NCBI GenBank assembly: GCA_964612565.1
Contig: CAZTDP010000001.1
Span: 1-64,000 of the forward strand
From: CAZTDP01 sp964612565
GTDB lineage: Bacteria > Patescibacteriota > WWE3 > UBA101185 > UBA10185
Reading direction: 5' to 3'
DNA: 64,000 bases
Every line of letters begins with the position of its first letter. Position 1 is the stretch's first letter. The position numbers and the translations under genes were made by a program. Positions 49,037 through 56,878 of the stretch are shown piece by piece. Below the pieces are notes generated by a model that searched no databases, was not told the origin of the DNA, and was given only the letters and a program-made list of their open reading frames with translations.

Positions 49037-50215
49037 ATGGCAATATCTAGTATTGTAAACAAGCAAAAATCTCAATCAAACATACTGCTTTATATATTTG
49101 GAATAATAGGTGTAGGCCTGGTAGTTTATTTTGGGGGTTACATAATTTCGCATTTTGGCGATTTAAAGGCAAAATCCGGAGTTAACATCGAGGTGCTAAA
49201 CAGTCAGGCAGATGTGTACCTAAACGACAAATACGTTGGAAACACACCATTTACTTCGGGTACTATCTCATCCGGAACAAACAAGGTGACCCTAAAAAGT
49301 GGCGGCCGCCAATATGAAACTTCAATAAATTTTTTGCCAAACGACAAAGGGGTCGTTCACTATGTAGGTATCGTACGCGATCTGGGAACTTCGGATACAT
49401 TTAGCTCCGGCCAGGAATTTTGGTTTGAAAAAGACTCATCCGGCAACGTTTTAAGAGTAATAACTGACCCCTCGGGTGCAAATGTTTCAATTGATAATTC
49501 GCAGGTAGGCACTACGCCGTTTCTATCAAGCAGTATTAGTGACGGCGATTATGAATTAAAAGTTGAAATGCCGGGATACGAATCTGTGACATCAAGGATT
49601 TCAACTAAAAAAGGCTACACTCTTAATGCAACGTTCAAATTATTTCCGGCACCCGTAAATACACAAGTAAAAGCATTTGACGGAACAACCACACTTTTTA
49701 ACCTTTCGTCAGCAAATACCGTTCTAACCTCAAATACCGCCGACTGGGCCAAAGCCGTAGTTTATTGGAATACAACACGCGGCATCAATATAGAAAGCAC
49801 CGGCCCAAACAAGAGTCCGATTTTTGATTATTTCCTTGATTACAAAGGGAACATGTTCGATAAAGAAGGCGCCACGATTACCTCAAAAGATCAGGTTAAA
49901 GATTTCACCTCTCAATCAAAGATCGGGTACCTTGGCCAAGCAACTGACGGCGCCGCTTTAAGTGCCGAAGCTAAACAAGCCCTGGAAACACAATTGGGAA
50001 GCGCAGTTGTTGGTAAACAGGCCAAAATAAAAACAACTCCAACAGGCTGGTTAAGAGTAAGGTCAAATCCAAATTTGTCCGGAACAGAGTTAACACGAGT
50101 TGATGCAGGCGGAACTTATGCTGTGCTTGAACAACAAACGGGTTGGGTAAAAATAAAAGTTTCAGACACGGTAAGTGGGTGGATTTCGTCTGATTACGTT
50201 GAAGTAACTAATTGA
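49037..50215 (+). CDS. Anchored PEGA-domain and SH3-domain surface protein
   Basis: About 392 residues from the ATG at 49037. One membrane helix (ILLYIFGIIGVGLVVYFGGY). Then two PEGA repeats: VNIEVLNSQADVYLNDKYVG-NTPF and LRVITDPSGANVSIDNSQVG-TTPF. A region of unknown fold follows (about 205-330), and a C-terminal bacterial SH3 domain (GWLRVRSNPNLSGTELTRVD, then GWISSDYVEV). It probably binds cell wall or surface glycans. Confidence 0.85.
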   Translation: MAISSIVNKQKSQSNILLYIFGIIGVGLVVYFGGYIISHFGDLKAKSGVNIEVLNSQADVYLNDKYVGNTPFTSGTISSGTNKVTLKSGGRQYETSINFLPNDKGVVHYVGIVRDLGTSDTFSSGQEFWFEKDSSGNVLRVITDPSGANVSIDNSQVGTTPFLSSSISDGDYELKVEMPGYESVTSRISTKKGYTLNATFKLFPAPVNTQVKAFDGTTTLFNLSSANTVLTSNTADWAKAVVYWNTTRGINIESTGPNKSPIFDYFLDYKGNMFDKEGATITSKDQVKDFTSQSKIGYLGQATDGAALSAEAKQALETQLGSAVVGKQAKIKTTPTGWLRVRSNPNLSGTELTRVDAGGTYAVLEQQTGWVKIKVSDTVSGWISSDYVEVTN

Positions 50216-50810
50216 CAAACGACGAGTACCAATTCAAAAGATCCGGACGAAGCTGCTCTATCATTTCCACACTTTTTTCGTAACCTTTGTTAAGGTTTAG
50301 CTTTTTTTCGTATCCTGCAATAATCGAGATTACGCCGGCGTCTGTTGAGTATTTTATCTTTAATTCGTCAAAGTAAGCCCGGGCTATTGGCCAGTATTTC
50401 TCGTCTAGATTTGAGGCATTTGCGGGTTTGTCCAAATTTGCAACCGCCAAAAAATAATACAGAGGCACAAGATTTCTAAGCGTAACTAAGTTGTTTGAAT
50501 TTAAACCGGCGGCAATTTTCATTTCTTCGTACGCCTGATCTTTTAGTACACCACGGTTTTCTTTAGAATCGGGATCAAGCTGCTGTATCAATAAAGTTCG
50601 CGCTTTTTCTTTATGATAGTTTGGCTCAAAATAATTTAACTCTACCGATTTATTTATTTTTTTTAGGGCCAAGTCGTAGTGCTCTTCTAATACCTTATCT
50701 TTTTCTGCGGTCATGTATGTATCGGCCATGTATATTTGGTTTAAGATTTTTATACCAAAAATTGCGGTTGCCCAAATTAGAATAATTGCCAAGCCTTTGA
50801 CAAATTTCAT
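50208..50810 (-). CDS. Membrane-anchored helical (TPR-like) protein
   Basis: 200 residues: one N-terminal membrane helix (GLAIILIWATAIFGIKILNQ), then helical pairs resembling TPR repeats (EEHYDLALKKINKSVELNYF, EPNYHKEKARTLLIQQL). It overlaps the O-antigen ligase gene by four bases, and such anchored TPR proteins often accompany Wzy-type ligases. Its 3' end overlaps the convergent PEGA gene by 8 bp. Confidence 0.65.
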   Translation of the reverse strand: MKFVKGLAIILIWATAIFGIKILNQIYMADTYMTAEKDKVLEEHYDLALKKINKSVELNYFEPNYHKEKARTLLIQQLDPDSKENRGVLKDQAYEEMKIAAGLNSNNLVTLRNLVPLYYFLAVANLDKPANASNLDEKYWPIARAYFDELKIKYSTDAGVISIIAGYEKKLNLNKGYEKSVEMIEQLRPDLLNWYSSFVN

Positions 50811-52228
50811 TCCTCAACCTCCGCAAACATTGCAAACAGCCAAAATAAAAGTGCTGTAGAAACAACCGGCCATCCAAACAAGTTTGTTATAGCAAACCCC
50901 AAAAGCCCAAGTTTTATATAAATCGGCAGTCTTTTTTTAATTAAATAAACCAATATTAAAAGGTAAAGGACTAAACCAACAAACCCCTGCTCCGCCCAAG
51001 TTTCTAAATAATAGTTATGAGGCTTGTTAAAAACAAAATCCCACTCGGAGGAGTAATTCAAAATCGACGGTCTAAATTCCTGAAATACATAAGGGAATGT
51101 TTCGGGACCTGTACCGATTAAAAAATTTTTCGGGGATGAGAATATAAGATCAAGTGTTCCGCGCCACAACCCAAGCCTAATAAATCCCGGGTCCGACACT
51201 TCATTTCCTGCAAGGAAAGAGGCTCGAAGAGCTTCATTTCCTGCAAGGAAAGAGGCTCGAAGAGCTTCATTTCCTCCTGGGAAAGAAGTATGAAATACTT
51301 CATTTTCGTTAAGAAAAGAGGTATGAAATACTTCATTTTCGTCCGATTGAGCACGTGCAACAAACCTTTGAGAAACGCTTCGTCTTAAGTCGGTAACAAT
51401 ATCAGTTACTTTGCCTTTAAAAATTCCAGGATTCGTAAGTGCAAAAATCAAAGAAGCACCTATGATTACCACCAGCTTTGAGAATATCTTGACGGTTTTG
51501 TCGTTAGTGTTTTTAAAGTAATTTATAGTTACCGCAGCGGCCACAATAACAAAAGCTAAAAAACCCGATGTGGAAAAGGTTAACCACAAAGTAATAAACT
51601 GCAAGACGTATAAAAATAAGTATTCTTTTCGGTTTTTATTTAGAAATTTATAAAGTGAAAACGGTATTAACATAACTAAAAACTGAGCCAGCCAGTTAGG
51701 CTGCCCAAAAGTAGCGAATACCCTTTCTTGCAGCCTGCCTCCCCATAAAAATTTAAGCTGGGGGTAATATTGGCCAATAGAAACTAAAAATATAGGAATT
51801 GTTGTTAATTGAACTAAAAAATACAGACCTTTTAAATCTTCTTTTGTGAACGTATTTATTCCCACAAAATAAATTCCAAAGTAAAATAACAAAGACACCA
51901 ATCCGTCATTAAATCTTGTGTAGTATCCAAAAACCGAAGTATATCTATGCACCGACAAAAGAGTAGAAATTATAAACGCCGATAAAAATACAATAAAAAT
52001 AATTCGGGGTTTAGTAACTTTTTTTGGATTCAGCAATAACTTAGTACCAAACATTGCAAAAATCACCAATGAAAGGTAATAAACAAAAAACATTTTTGGA
52101 AACTCGTAGAGCTCATTTGTATTTATTGAAAAGATTAACGGAGCAGCAAAATATAGCAGTGAAAACATTAAAAAAAGAGGTTTTCCCCAAAGTATCTTTA
52201 AAATTCTCTTTGACTCACTTGTATACAT
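50807..52228 (-). CDS. O-antigen ligase/Wzy-like membrane protein with in-frame tandem repeat
   Basis: 473 residues, about ten or more membrane helices. The external loop before the last helices has GLWRGTLDLIFSSPKNFLIG-TGPETF and NKPHNYYLETWAEQGFVGLV, the Wzy_C/WaaL pattern. Residues about 292-343 are an 11-residue tandem repeat (NENEVFHTSF, then NEALRASFLAG twice) encoded by 33-bp palindromic repeats (51199-51354). These residues break the loop and are not part of the family fold. It polymerises or ligates a lipid-linked glycan outside the membrane. Confidence 0.85.
   Translation of the reverse strand: MYTSESKRILKILWGKPLFLMFSLLYFAAPLIFSINTNELYEFPKMFFVYYLSLVIFAMFGTKLLLNPKKVTKPRIIFIVFLSAFIISTLLSVHRYTSVFGYYTRFNDGLVSLLFYFGIYFVGINTFTKEDLKGLYFLVQLTTIPIFLVSIGQYYPQLKFLWGGRLQERVFATFGQPNWLAQFLVMLIPFSLYKFLNKNRKEYLFLYVLQFITLWLTFSTSGFLAFVIVAAAVTINYFKNTNDKTVKIFSKLVVIIGASLIFALTNPGIFKGKVTDIVTDLRRSVSQRFVARAQSDENEVFHTSFLNENEVFHTSFPGGNEALRASFLAGNEALRASFLAGNEVSDPGFIRLGLWRGTLDLIFSSPKNFLIGTGPETFPYVFQEFRPSILNYSSEWDFVFNKPHNYYLETWAEQGFVGLVLYLLILVYLIKKRLPIYIKLGLLGFAITNLFGWPVVSTALLFWLFAMFAEVEE
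51199..51354 (-). repeat. 33-bp palindromic tandem repeats inside the ligase gene
   Basis: Four complete 33-bp units (51199-51231, 51232-51264, 51265-51297, 51298-51330) and a partial fifth. Each unit holds two hairpins. One is TTTCC-TGCAA-GGAAA (units 1, 2), TTTCC-TCCTG-GGAAA (unit 3) and TTTTC-GTTAA-GAAAA (unit 4). The other is CTC-GAA-GAG in units 1 and 2 and TAT-GAA-ATA in units 3 and 4. Both arms change together, so pairing is kept. The 33-bp period keeps the reading frame. Confidence 0.9.
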
Positions 52229-52270
52229 GGTATTATTATCATATCAAGGTGCTCTAGTGCCTGCACTCTT

Positions 52271-52831
52271 ATGTTTTCTAAAATTTTAGTTAAATTAATA
52301 GATCAGGCTATAATACCGGCTTTGGTGCTTTTAACAACTCGGGTCGTATCTATAACGCTTCTTTCAAATTACCTAGGCATTCCATTCCAATTTTCGGGCA
52401 GAGGTTTTATATTTGACGATCAAACGCAGTACCTTAAAGTGAATTCATATTCTCTGCTGGCTATGGTTATTGTCTTGTCGCTTGGGCTTTTGTTTTTTTT
52501 GCTTAAAGCCTACGTTTTTCACGAATCCCACATCACTCCAAAAATGACTGCTGCACTTTTTTCTATAAGACTACCTTCTCTGATTCAAAATTCATACGAG
52601 GTTTACACAAAGGGCACAATTTGGATTTCATATTCTTTTTTAATGCTTATGGTAACCGGAGCTTTATCTTTATACGGCTATTGCTATGCTTGGGTATTTT
52701 ACACCTCCTTGGGCGTTTCCATTCTTTCACTTTTGCTTTTTATATTTGATGTCGAAAACGAAATGAAGCTTGGCAAGCAAGATGGGTTTGATGAAGATGT
52801 AACTTATCTGGAGGTAAACACACGTGCTTAA
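52271..52831 (+). CDS. Multi-pass membrane protein, unknown
   Basis: 186 residues with four hydrophobic segments (including LIDQAIIPALVLLTTRVVSI; LAMVIVLSLGLLFFLLKAYV; WVFYTSLGVSILSLLLFIFD) and an acidic tail. No family recognised. Overlaps the next gene by eight bases, so the two probably act together. About 40 bp separate it from the divergent ligase gene. Confidence 0.6.
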   Translation: MFSKILVKLIDQAIIPALVLLTTRVVSITLLSNYLGIPFQFSGRGFIFDDQTQYLKVNSYSLLAMVIVLSLGLLFFLLKAYVFHESHITPKMTAALFSIRLPSLIQNSYEVYTKGTIWISYSFLMLMVTGALSLYGYCYAWVFYTSLGVSILSLLLFIFDVENEMKLGKQDGFDEDVTYLEVNTRA

Positions 52832-53078
52832 GAAAGTTAATAAAATATTTGCGAATTTAGGTTTAATGGGCGTGCTGGCACTCATACTAAGTCTGCCAAT
52901 AATTTCTGTTGGACTGGCAGGTTTTACAAACACTGGTGAAAAAAGTGTAGTACTTTCCAGTCAGGACGAAAGAACGAATCAGCAACAAATTCAAAAACCT
53001 ATTCCTGAAGATATAAACAAGATTATTCAAAGAATCGAAGAAGAAATGGCGAAAGAGGCTACTCAGTCAACCGAGTAA
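52824..53078 (+). CDS. Small single-pass membrane protein, unknown
   Basis: 84 residues: one helix (LGLMGVLALILSLPIISVGL) followed by a polar external tail (VVLSSQDERTNQQQIQKPIP) ending in an acidic helix. No family recognised. GGAGG lies upstream within the previous gene. Confidence 0.55.
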   Translation: MLKKVNKIFANLGLMGVLALILSLPIISVGLAGFTNTGEKSVVLSSQDERTNQQQIQKPIPEDINKIIQRIEEEMAKEATQSTE

Positions 53079-53081
53079 CAC

Positions 53082-54071
53082 TTAAGCAAAAAGCGGCAAA
53101 AAGAAAATAATAATTAAAGTTGCAATTCCCCAAAGCAGCACAGTAGCCAACAAAGGCTTGTCGGAAAGCAGTACTCTTTCCGGAGACTCGGCCTCACCCT
53201 TTTCGTATATTACATATAAATAACGGGCAACACCGTAAATAACGAGTGGAATAGTCAACATCATCCATTTAGGGGTTTTTAAGATTGAGGGAAGTATATT
53301 AAATAAGACATCGTTAGCTGTCTGCGGAGAGATTTGGAAGACAAACAACGAATAACTAATTATCGTATAGGCTGCGGACATTGAGATCATACTATCCAAA
53401 AGTGTGTCCGGGTAATGCCTTAAAGTCTTTCTTGTTTCTTGTTCTTTTGTTTGAGGCACGGATGTGTACTGGGTCAAAATTGTTTTTTCAGATCTTCTTT
53501 TTCCAAATGCCAAAAGCAACGAAATGCCTATGGTCGCAAGAAGCAGCCAAGCAGAGATTGATATGTATGTTGCCAAACCTCCGGCAAAGACCCTTAAAAC
53601 AAATCCCGTGGCTACAACCATAGAATCCAAAATTATAATGTTTCTAAAATAGAGCGAATAAGACAGTTGAATAGCAAGATAAAGCAGCATTGCTACACTA
53701 AAATATGTTCCAATAAAAGCAAACCCTAAATACAAGGCTGCAAGTATCAACACAACCGACGAAAGCAGTGCTAATTTAGGATTTAATCTGCCCGAAGCAA
53801 TTGGACGATTTTTTTTAACCGGATGCAGTCTATCTCTTGGAGCGTCGATAATATCGTTTAAAAAATAAGTGCCCGAAGATAAAAGGCTAAATGCAATAAA
53901 AGCTAAAATGGTTATATTAAAAATGTGATGGTCAAAAAGTCTGCCGGCAAATACAGCCGCGGCAAACAAACTTAAATTTTTAAGCCATTGCCTCGGGCGA
54001 GCTGTTCTAATGAGTTGATAAATTGTAAAAACCATTTCCTTTATGATAGGGCTAATTTGGTTTTTTCTCAA
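53082..54071 (-). CDS. UbiA-family prenyltransferase (DPPR synthase-like)
   Basis: 329 residues (an ATG at 54038 would remove the first 11). About nine membrane helices. The first aspartate motif NDIIDAPRDRLHPVKKNRPI and the second region AFGKRRSEK are those of decaprenyl-phosphate phosphoribosyltransferases (Rv3806c-like) rather than quinone enzymes. It probably transfers a phosphoribosyl group to a polyprenyl phosphate, feeding arabinose-type or similar lipid-linked sugars into the surface polymer. The start overlaps the upstream regulator by four bases. Confidence 0.85.
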   Translation of the reverse strand: MRKNQISPIIKEMVFTIYQLIRTARPRQWLKNLSLFAAAVFAGRLFDHHIFNITILAFIAFSLLSSGTYFLNDIIDAPRDRLHPVKKNRPIASGRLNPKLALLSSVVLILAALYLGFAFIGTYFSVAMLLYLAIQLSYSLYFRNIIILDSMVVATGFVLRVFAGGLATYISISAWLLLATIGISLLLAFGKRRSEKTILTQYTSVPQTKEQETRKTLRHYPDTLLDSMISMSAAYTIISYSLFVFQISPQTANDVLFNILPSILKTPKWMMLTIPLVIYGVARYLYVIYEKGEAESPERVLLSDKPLLATVLLWGIATLIIIFFLPLFA

Positions 54072-54757
54072 GCTAACAATACATAACCACGGCCTTTACG
54101 CGATTGTATTATTTTATCTTCGCAAAACGGTTTTAACTTGTTTCGTATTCCCATAATGTGAACCTCAAGAGTATTGGATAAAACCTCAAGGCCGTCATCC
54201 CAGACATGTTCAAGAATCTGTTCTTTACTTAAAACTCGGTTTAGATTTAAACAAAAATATTCCAAAATTTGGTATTCTTTTCGACGTAAGACTATTATCT
54301 CATTTCGATAAAGTAGCGATCTTCTGTTTAGGTCAAGTTTGAAACAATTAAAGCTTATGGCGTTAAGGGATTTTTCATTTACCCTTCTGACAAGCGCTTG
54401 CACAACAGACAAAAATTCTTTGTCTGTAACAGACGTTGGAAGATAAATGTCGGCGCCGGAATCTAAACATCGTAATTTTTCTTCTATATTTGGGCTTGAA
54501 GATAAATAAACAATTGGAACTTTTAGACCATTTTTTCGTAAGGTTGCACAATATTCAGGTTCAAACTTTTCGGACGTAAAATCGCTTAAAACTAAAAAAT
54601 CGTACTCGTTACAGTCAGACAAAAATTCAAAATCGGCAAAATCTTTAGCCGCGTCACAGACGTAGTATTGAGGTATCGTGTTAAATAATTGCTTATTTTG
54701 TACCTCTAGGCTTTTTGGGACTAAGGTGCGCATCTCTTCGTTTAGGCAACCAGGCAC
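54068..54757 (-). CDS. Response-regulator-like protein, degenerate receiver, OmpR-type DNA-binding domain
   Basis: 229 residues from a GTG (an ATG at 54733 is also possible). The N-terminal 115 residues look like a receiver: YDFLVLSDF holds an Asp at the phosphorylation position, but the double-acidic N-terminal pair and the conserved Lys (KPF) are not recognisable (DIYLPTSVTDKEF). The C-terminal domain is a clear OmpR/PhoB winged helix: LLYRNEIIVLRRKEYQILEY, LSNTLEVHIMGIRNKLKPFC and RKGRGYVLLA. No histidine kinase lies nearby. It could be an orphan regulator, working without phosphorylation, of the surface polymer genes. Confidence 0.82.
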   Translation of the reverse strand: MPGCLNEEMRTLVPKSLEVQNKQLFNTIPQYYVCDAAKDFADFEFLSDCNEYDFLVLSDFTSEKFEPEYCATLRKNGLKVPIVYLSSSPNIEEKLRCLDSGADIYLPTSVTDKEFLSVVQALVRRVNEKSLNAISFNCFKLDLNRRSLLYRNEIIVLRRKEYQILEYFCLNLNRVLSKEQILEHVWDDGLEVLSNTLEVHIMGIRNKLKPFCEDKIIQSRKGRGYVLLA

Positions 54758-54810
54758 TCAACCACGCAAACTCAATTTTTATTCTATAGATCCGATAGTG
54801 AAAAGAAAAT

Positions 54811-54893
54811 GAAATGTTTCACATTTCTTTCCAGAATGAAGTGAAATGTTGTTCATCTCCTTTCTTGGGGGAAAGTGAAATGTTGTTCCTTTT
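54811..54893 (+). repeat. Second locus of the palindromic repeat family
   Basis: Two or three diverged units related to those in the ligase, in the same orientation relative to the downstream gene: GAAATG-TTTCACATTTC, then TTTCCAGAATGAAGTGAAATG, then CCTTTCTTGGGGGAAAGTG-AAATG. Translated, they read FHISFQNEV...SSPFLGESEM, resembling the FHTSF.NE units in the ligase. Here they lie upstream of the likely start of the next gene. Confidence 0.65.
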
Positions 54894-54942
54894 TGCAGTT
54901 ATTTGTAAACATTCAAAAGTTCAGTTAAAATTTATAGCTGTT

Positions 54943-55419
54943 ATGCTTCTTACACCGCACATGCTGTCCGGAATGGCAGTAGCAGTTATAGTTAAAAATC
55001 CAATATTAGCAACGCCCATCGCCTTTTTGCTTCATTATTTGGGCGATAAGGTGCCTCACTGGGATTTCTATTCCCATACAAAGCCTGAGGAAAGAGTTGT
55101 CGGCTGGCGACCAATTGCTGTTACGGCCGAAGTTGCCCTCGGCGTTGCAGTCGGAATGGCAATAATCTCGTATGTGGTTTACATAAAAAAAGATTATTTT
55201 TTAGCCGTACGGCTAGTACTTTGTGGAATTGCATCCGTGCTTCCCGACTTACTAAGTGGCGCAAAAATGTACTTAAAAAACTCAAATGGTTTACTTGAAT
55301 TAAACGACAAGATACAAACAAAAATGCAATTTCAAGCTCCGCTTCCTTGGGGAATTATCTCTCAAGTGATCGTATCGACTTTTTGTCTCGGAGTGATCTT
55401 ACATTCAATAGCACTATAG
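54943..55419 (+). CDS. Membrane protein, YdjM/DUF457-like
   Basis: Start taken at the ATG at 54943 (MLLTPHMLSGMAVAVIVKNP). The open frame extends upstream to 54814 but there it is only repeat sequence. 158 residues, four hydrophobic segments. TPH at the N-terminus, then AFLLHYLGDKVPHWDFYSHT, is reminiscent of the YdjM/DUF457 membrane hydrolase-like family with metal-binding histidines and aspartates. The assignment is weak. It is convergent with the WecA-like gene and overlaps its end by 65 bp. Confidence 0.6.
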   Translation: MLLTPHMLSGMAVAVIVKNPILATPIAFLLHYLGDKVPHWDFYSHTKPEERVVGWRPIAVTAEVALGVAVGMAIISYVVYIKKDYFLAVRLVLCGIASVLPDLLSGAKMYLKNSNGLLELNDKIQTKMQFQAPLPWGIISQVIVSTFCLGVILHSIAL

Positions 55420-56872
55420 CAAAACCCACCAAGCCTATTATCGACAACGCCACTTGAATTGCATATTTATCGGGTGATAAAAGTCCTACTAAACCAAATG
55501 CAACAGTTGTTATCCAGTAAAAACGTGCAATTTTTTGAGGGCTCCAACCGTTATCCAATAACAAATGATGCAAGTGCCCGCGGTCACCAGCCAATGGATT
55601 TTTTCTTTGAAGAAGTCTTCGAGTAACCGTAACCACTGCGTCCATAAAAGGAATTATTATAAACAGAACCGAAACTATAACTTTTGTTTGGGCTGCAATA
55701 GAAAGTGTTGCTAAAATCATTCCGGCGGACATTGCTCCAAAACCCCACATAATTTTTGACGGGTGCCAGGTATATTTTGAAAAACCAAATGCAACTCCGC
55801 CACTCACCGCGCCCATTATAGCAACCTGTTTATGAATTGCTTCCAACGGCGTAAACCTTAACGCCAAAATTGAAATGAGTATTGAAGAGATACCTATTAT
55901 TCCGGCGTACTGCCCGTCAATTCCATTCGACCACGACAAGGCGTTCATTAGCCACACTACCCAAATGAGCGTAAATGCAAAGGAAACCAGCGGTATTGAG
56001 GTGTTTCCCAATTGAATAACTAAAGTATTTAGCTGCAGCATTCCGTTGAAGGGAATCGAAACAACATCAACCGTATAATTTGAAAACACGATCGGCAGCA
56101 CGCAAACAAAAAGTAAAAATAGTCTCAAATAAGGTTTTTCTAAAATTTTAAGATCCGAGTCCGGATGAGTATTTTGATAGTCATCGGTAATGCCAAGTAC
56201 AGCCATCATAGCCACAGACAAATATAGACCAAGCAAGTTTTCGCTAAAACCCAAAAAAATAAACGAAACAATTAAAAATATTATCGAGTAAACAAAACCT
56301 CCGCCTCTTGCAGACGGTTCTTTTAAGATCATCGCCGGGTGAGAATGAATGGACGGATCGGTAATCAAACGTTTACGTTGGGCATAGTCAATAAACAAAG
56401 GCAGTACAATGTACGAAGCAAGAAACGAAATAACAAAAGGTAGCACAAGTATTAAATACGATGTCGGTACAAACGGAGGAAACGGAACGGACGAAACCTG
56501 AATTATGCTATAAACAGAAAACAGCAACAGGGTGTTAACTATCGAAGTTGAATATTTAACAATAACTTCAAAATATCTTAAGTAATATTTGTTAACAAAA
56601 AGTAAAAATGCGCCTCCCAAAGTTAAAAGCAACGAAGTTAAGGGTAACAGGAATAAATCGGCTTTTGGCCCCATTTGATAATCTCCCCAATGTTTTCCAA
56701 ACCAAAACGGGATAGCATTGTTGATGTAATTAAATCTTGAAAGAATATAAACAAGTTGTATTAGGGATAAACCAACATTAATCAAAATAAATGAAAAAAG
56801 ACTGCTCTCTCTTCTGCTCAGAATGAAGGTAGAAACATTATTAAAAATACCCTTGATATTAATTTTCATCAT
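55355..56872 (-). CDS. WecA/MraY-family polyprenyl-phosphate sugar-1-phosphate transferase
   Basis: 505 residues, longer than WecA (about 360) because of three extra N-terminal membrane helices and a long last part. Active-site marks: VLGITDDYQNTHPD (D-D), NALSWSNGIDGQYAG (N..D), RKNPLAGDRGHLHHLLLDNG (H-L-H-H). It moves a sugar phosphate onto undecaprenyl phosphate at the cytoplasmic face, starting lipid-linked glycan synthesis. It follows the GT2 gene by 6 bp. Confidence 0.92.
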   Translation of the reverse strand: MMKINIKGIFNNVSTFILSRRESSLFSFILINVGLSLIQLVYILSRFNYINNAIPFWFGKHWGDYQMGPKADLFLLPLTSLLLTLGGAFLLFVNKYYLRYFEVIVKYSTSIVNTLLLFSVYSIIQVSSVPFPPFVPTSYLILVLPFVISFLASYIVLPLFIDYAQRKRLITDPSIHSHPAMILKEPSARGGGFVYSIIFLIVSFIFLGFSENLLGLYLSVAMMAVLGITDDYQNTHPDSDLKILEKPYLRLFLLFVCVLPIVFSNYTVDVVSIPFNGMLQLNTLVIQLGNTSIPLVSFAFTLIWVVWLMNALSWSNGIDGQYAGIIGISSILISILALRFTPLEAIHKQVAIMGAVSGGVAFGFSKYTWHPSKIMWGFGAMSAGMILATLSIAAQTKVIVSVLFIIIPFMDAVVTVTRRLLQRKNPLAGDRGHLHHLLLDNGWSPQKIARFYWITTVAFGLVGLLSPDKYAIQVALSIIGLVGFAIVLLNVRSLRDKKSIRSLER

Positions 56873-56878
56873 TAAAGA

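Noticed and set aside
51199..51354. CRISPR array
   Set aside because: The units adjoin each other with no spacers, vary in sequence with paired changes, and translate in frame inside a membrane protein. No cas genes are present.
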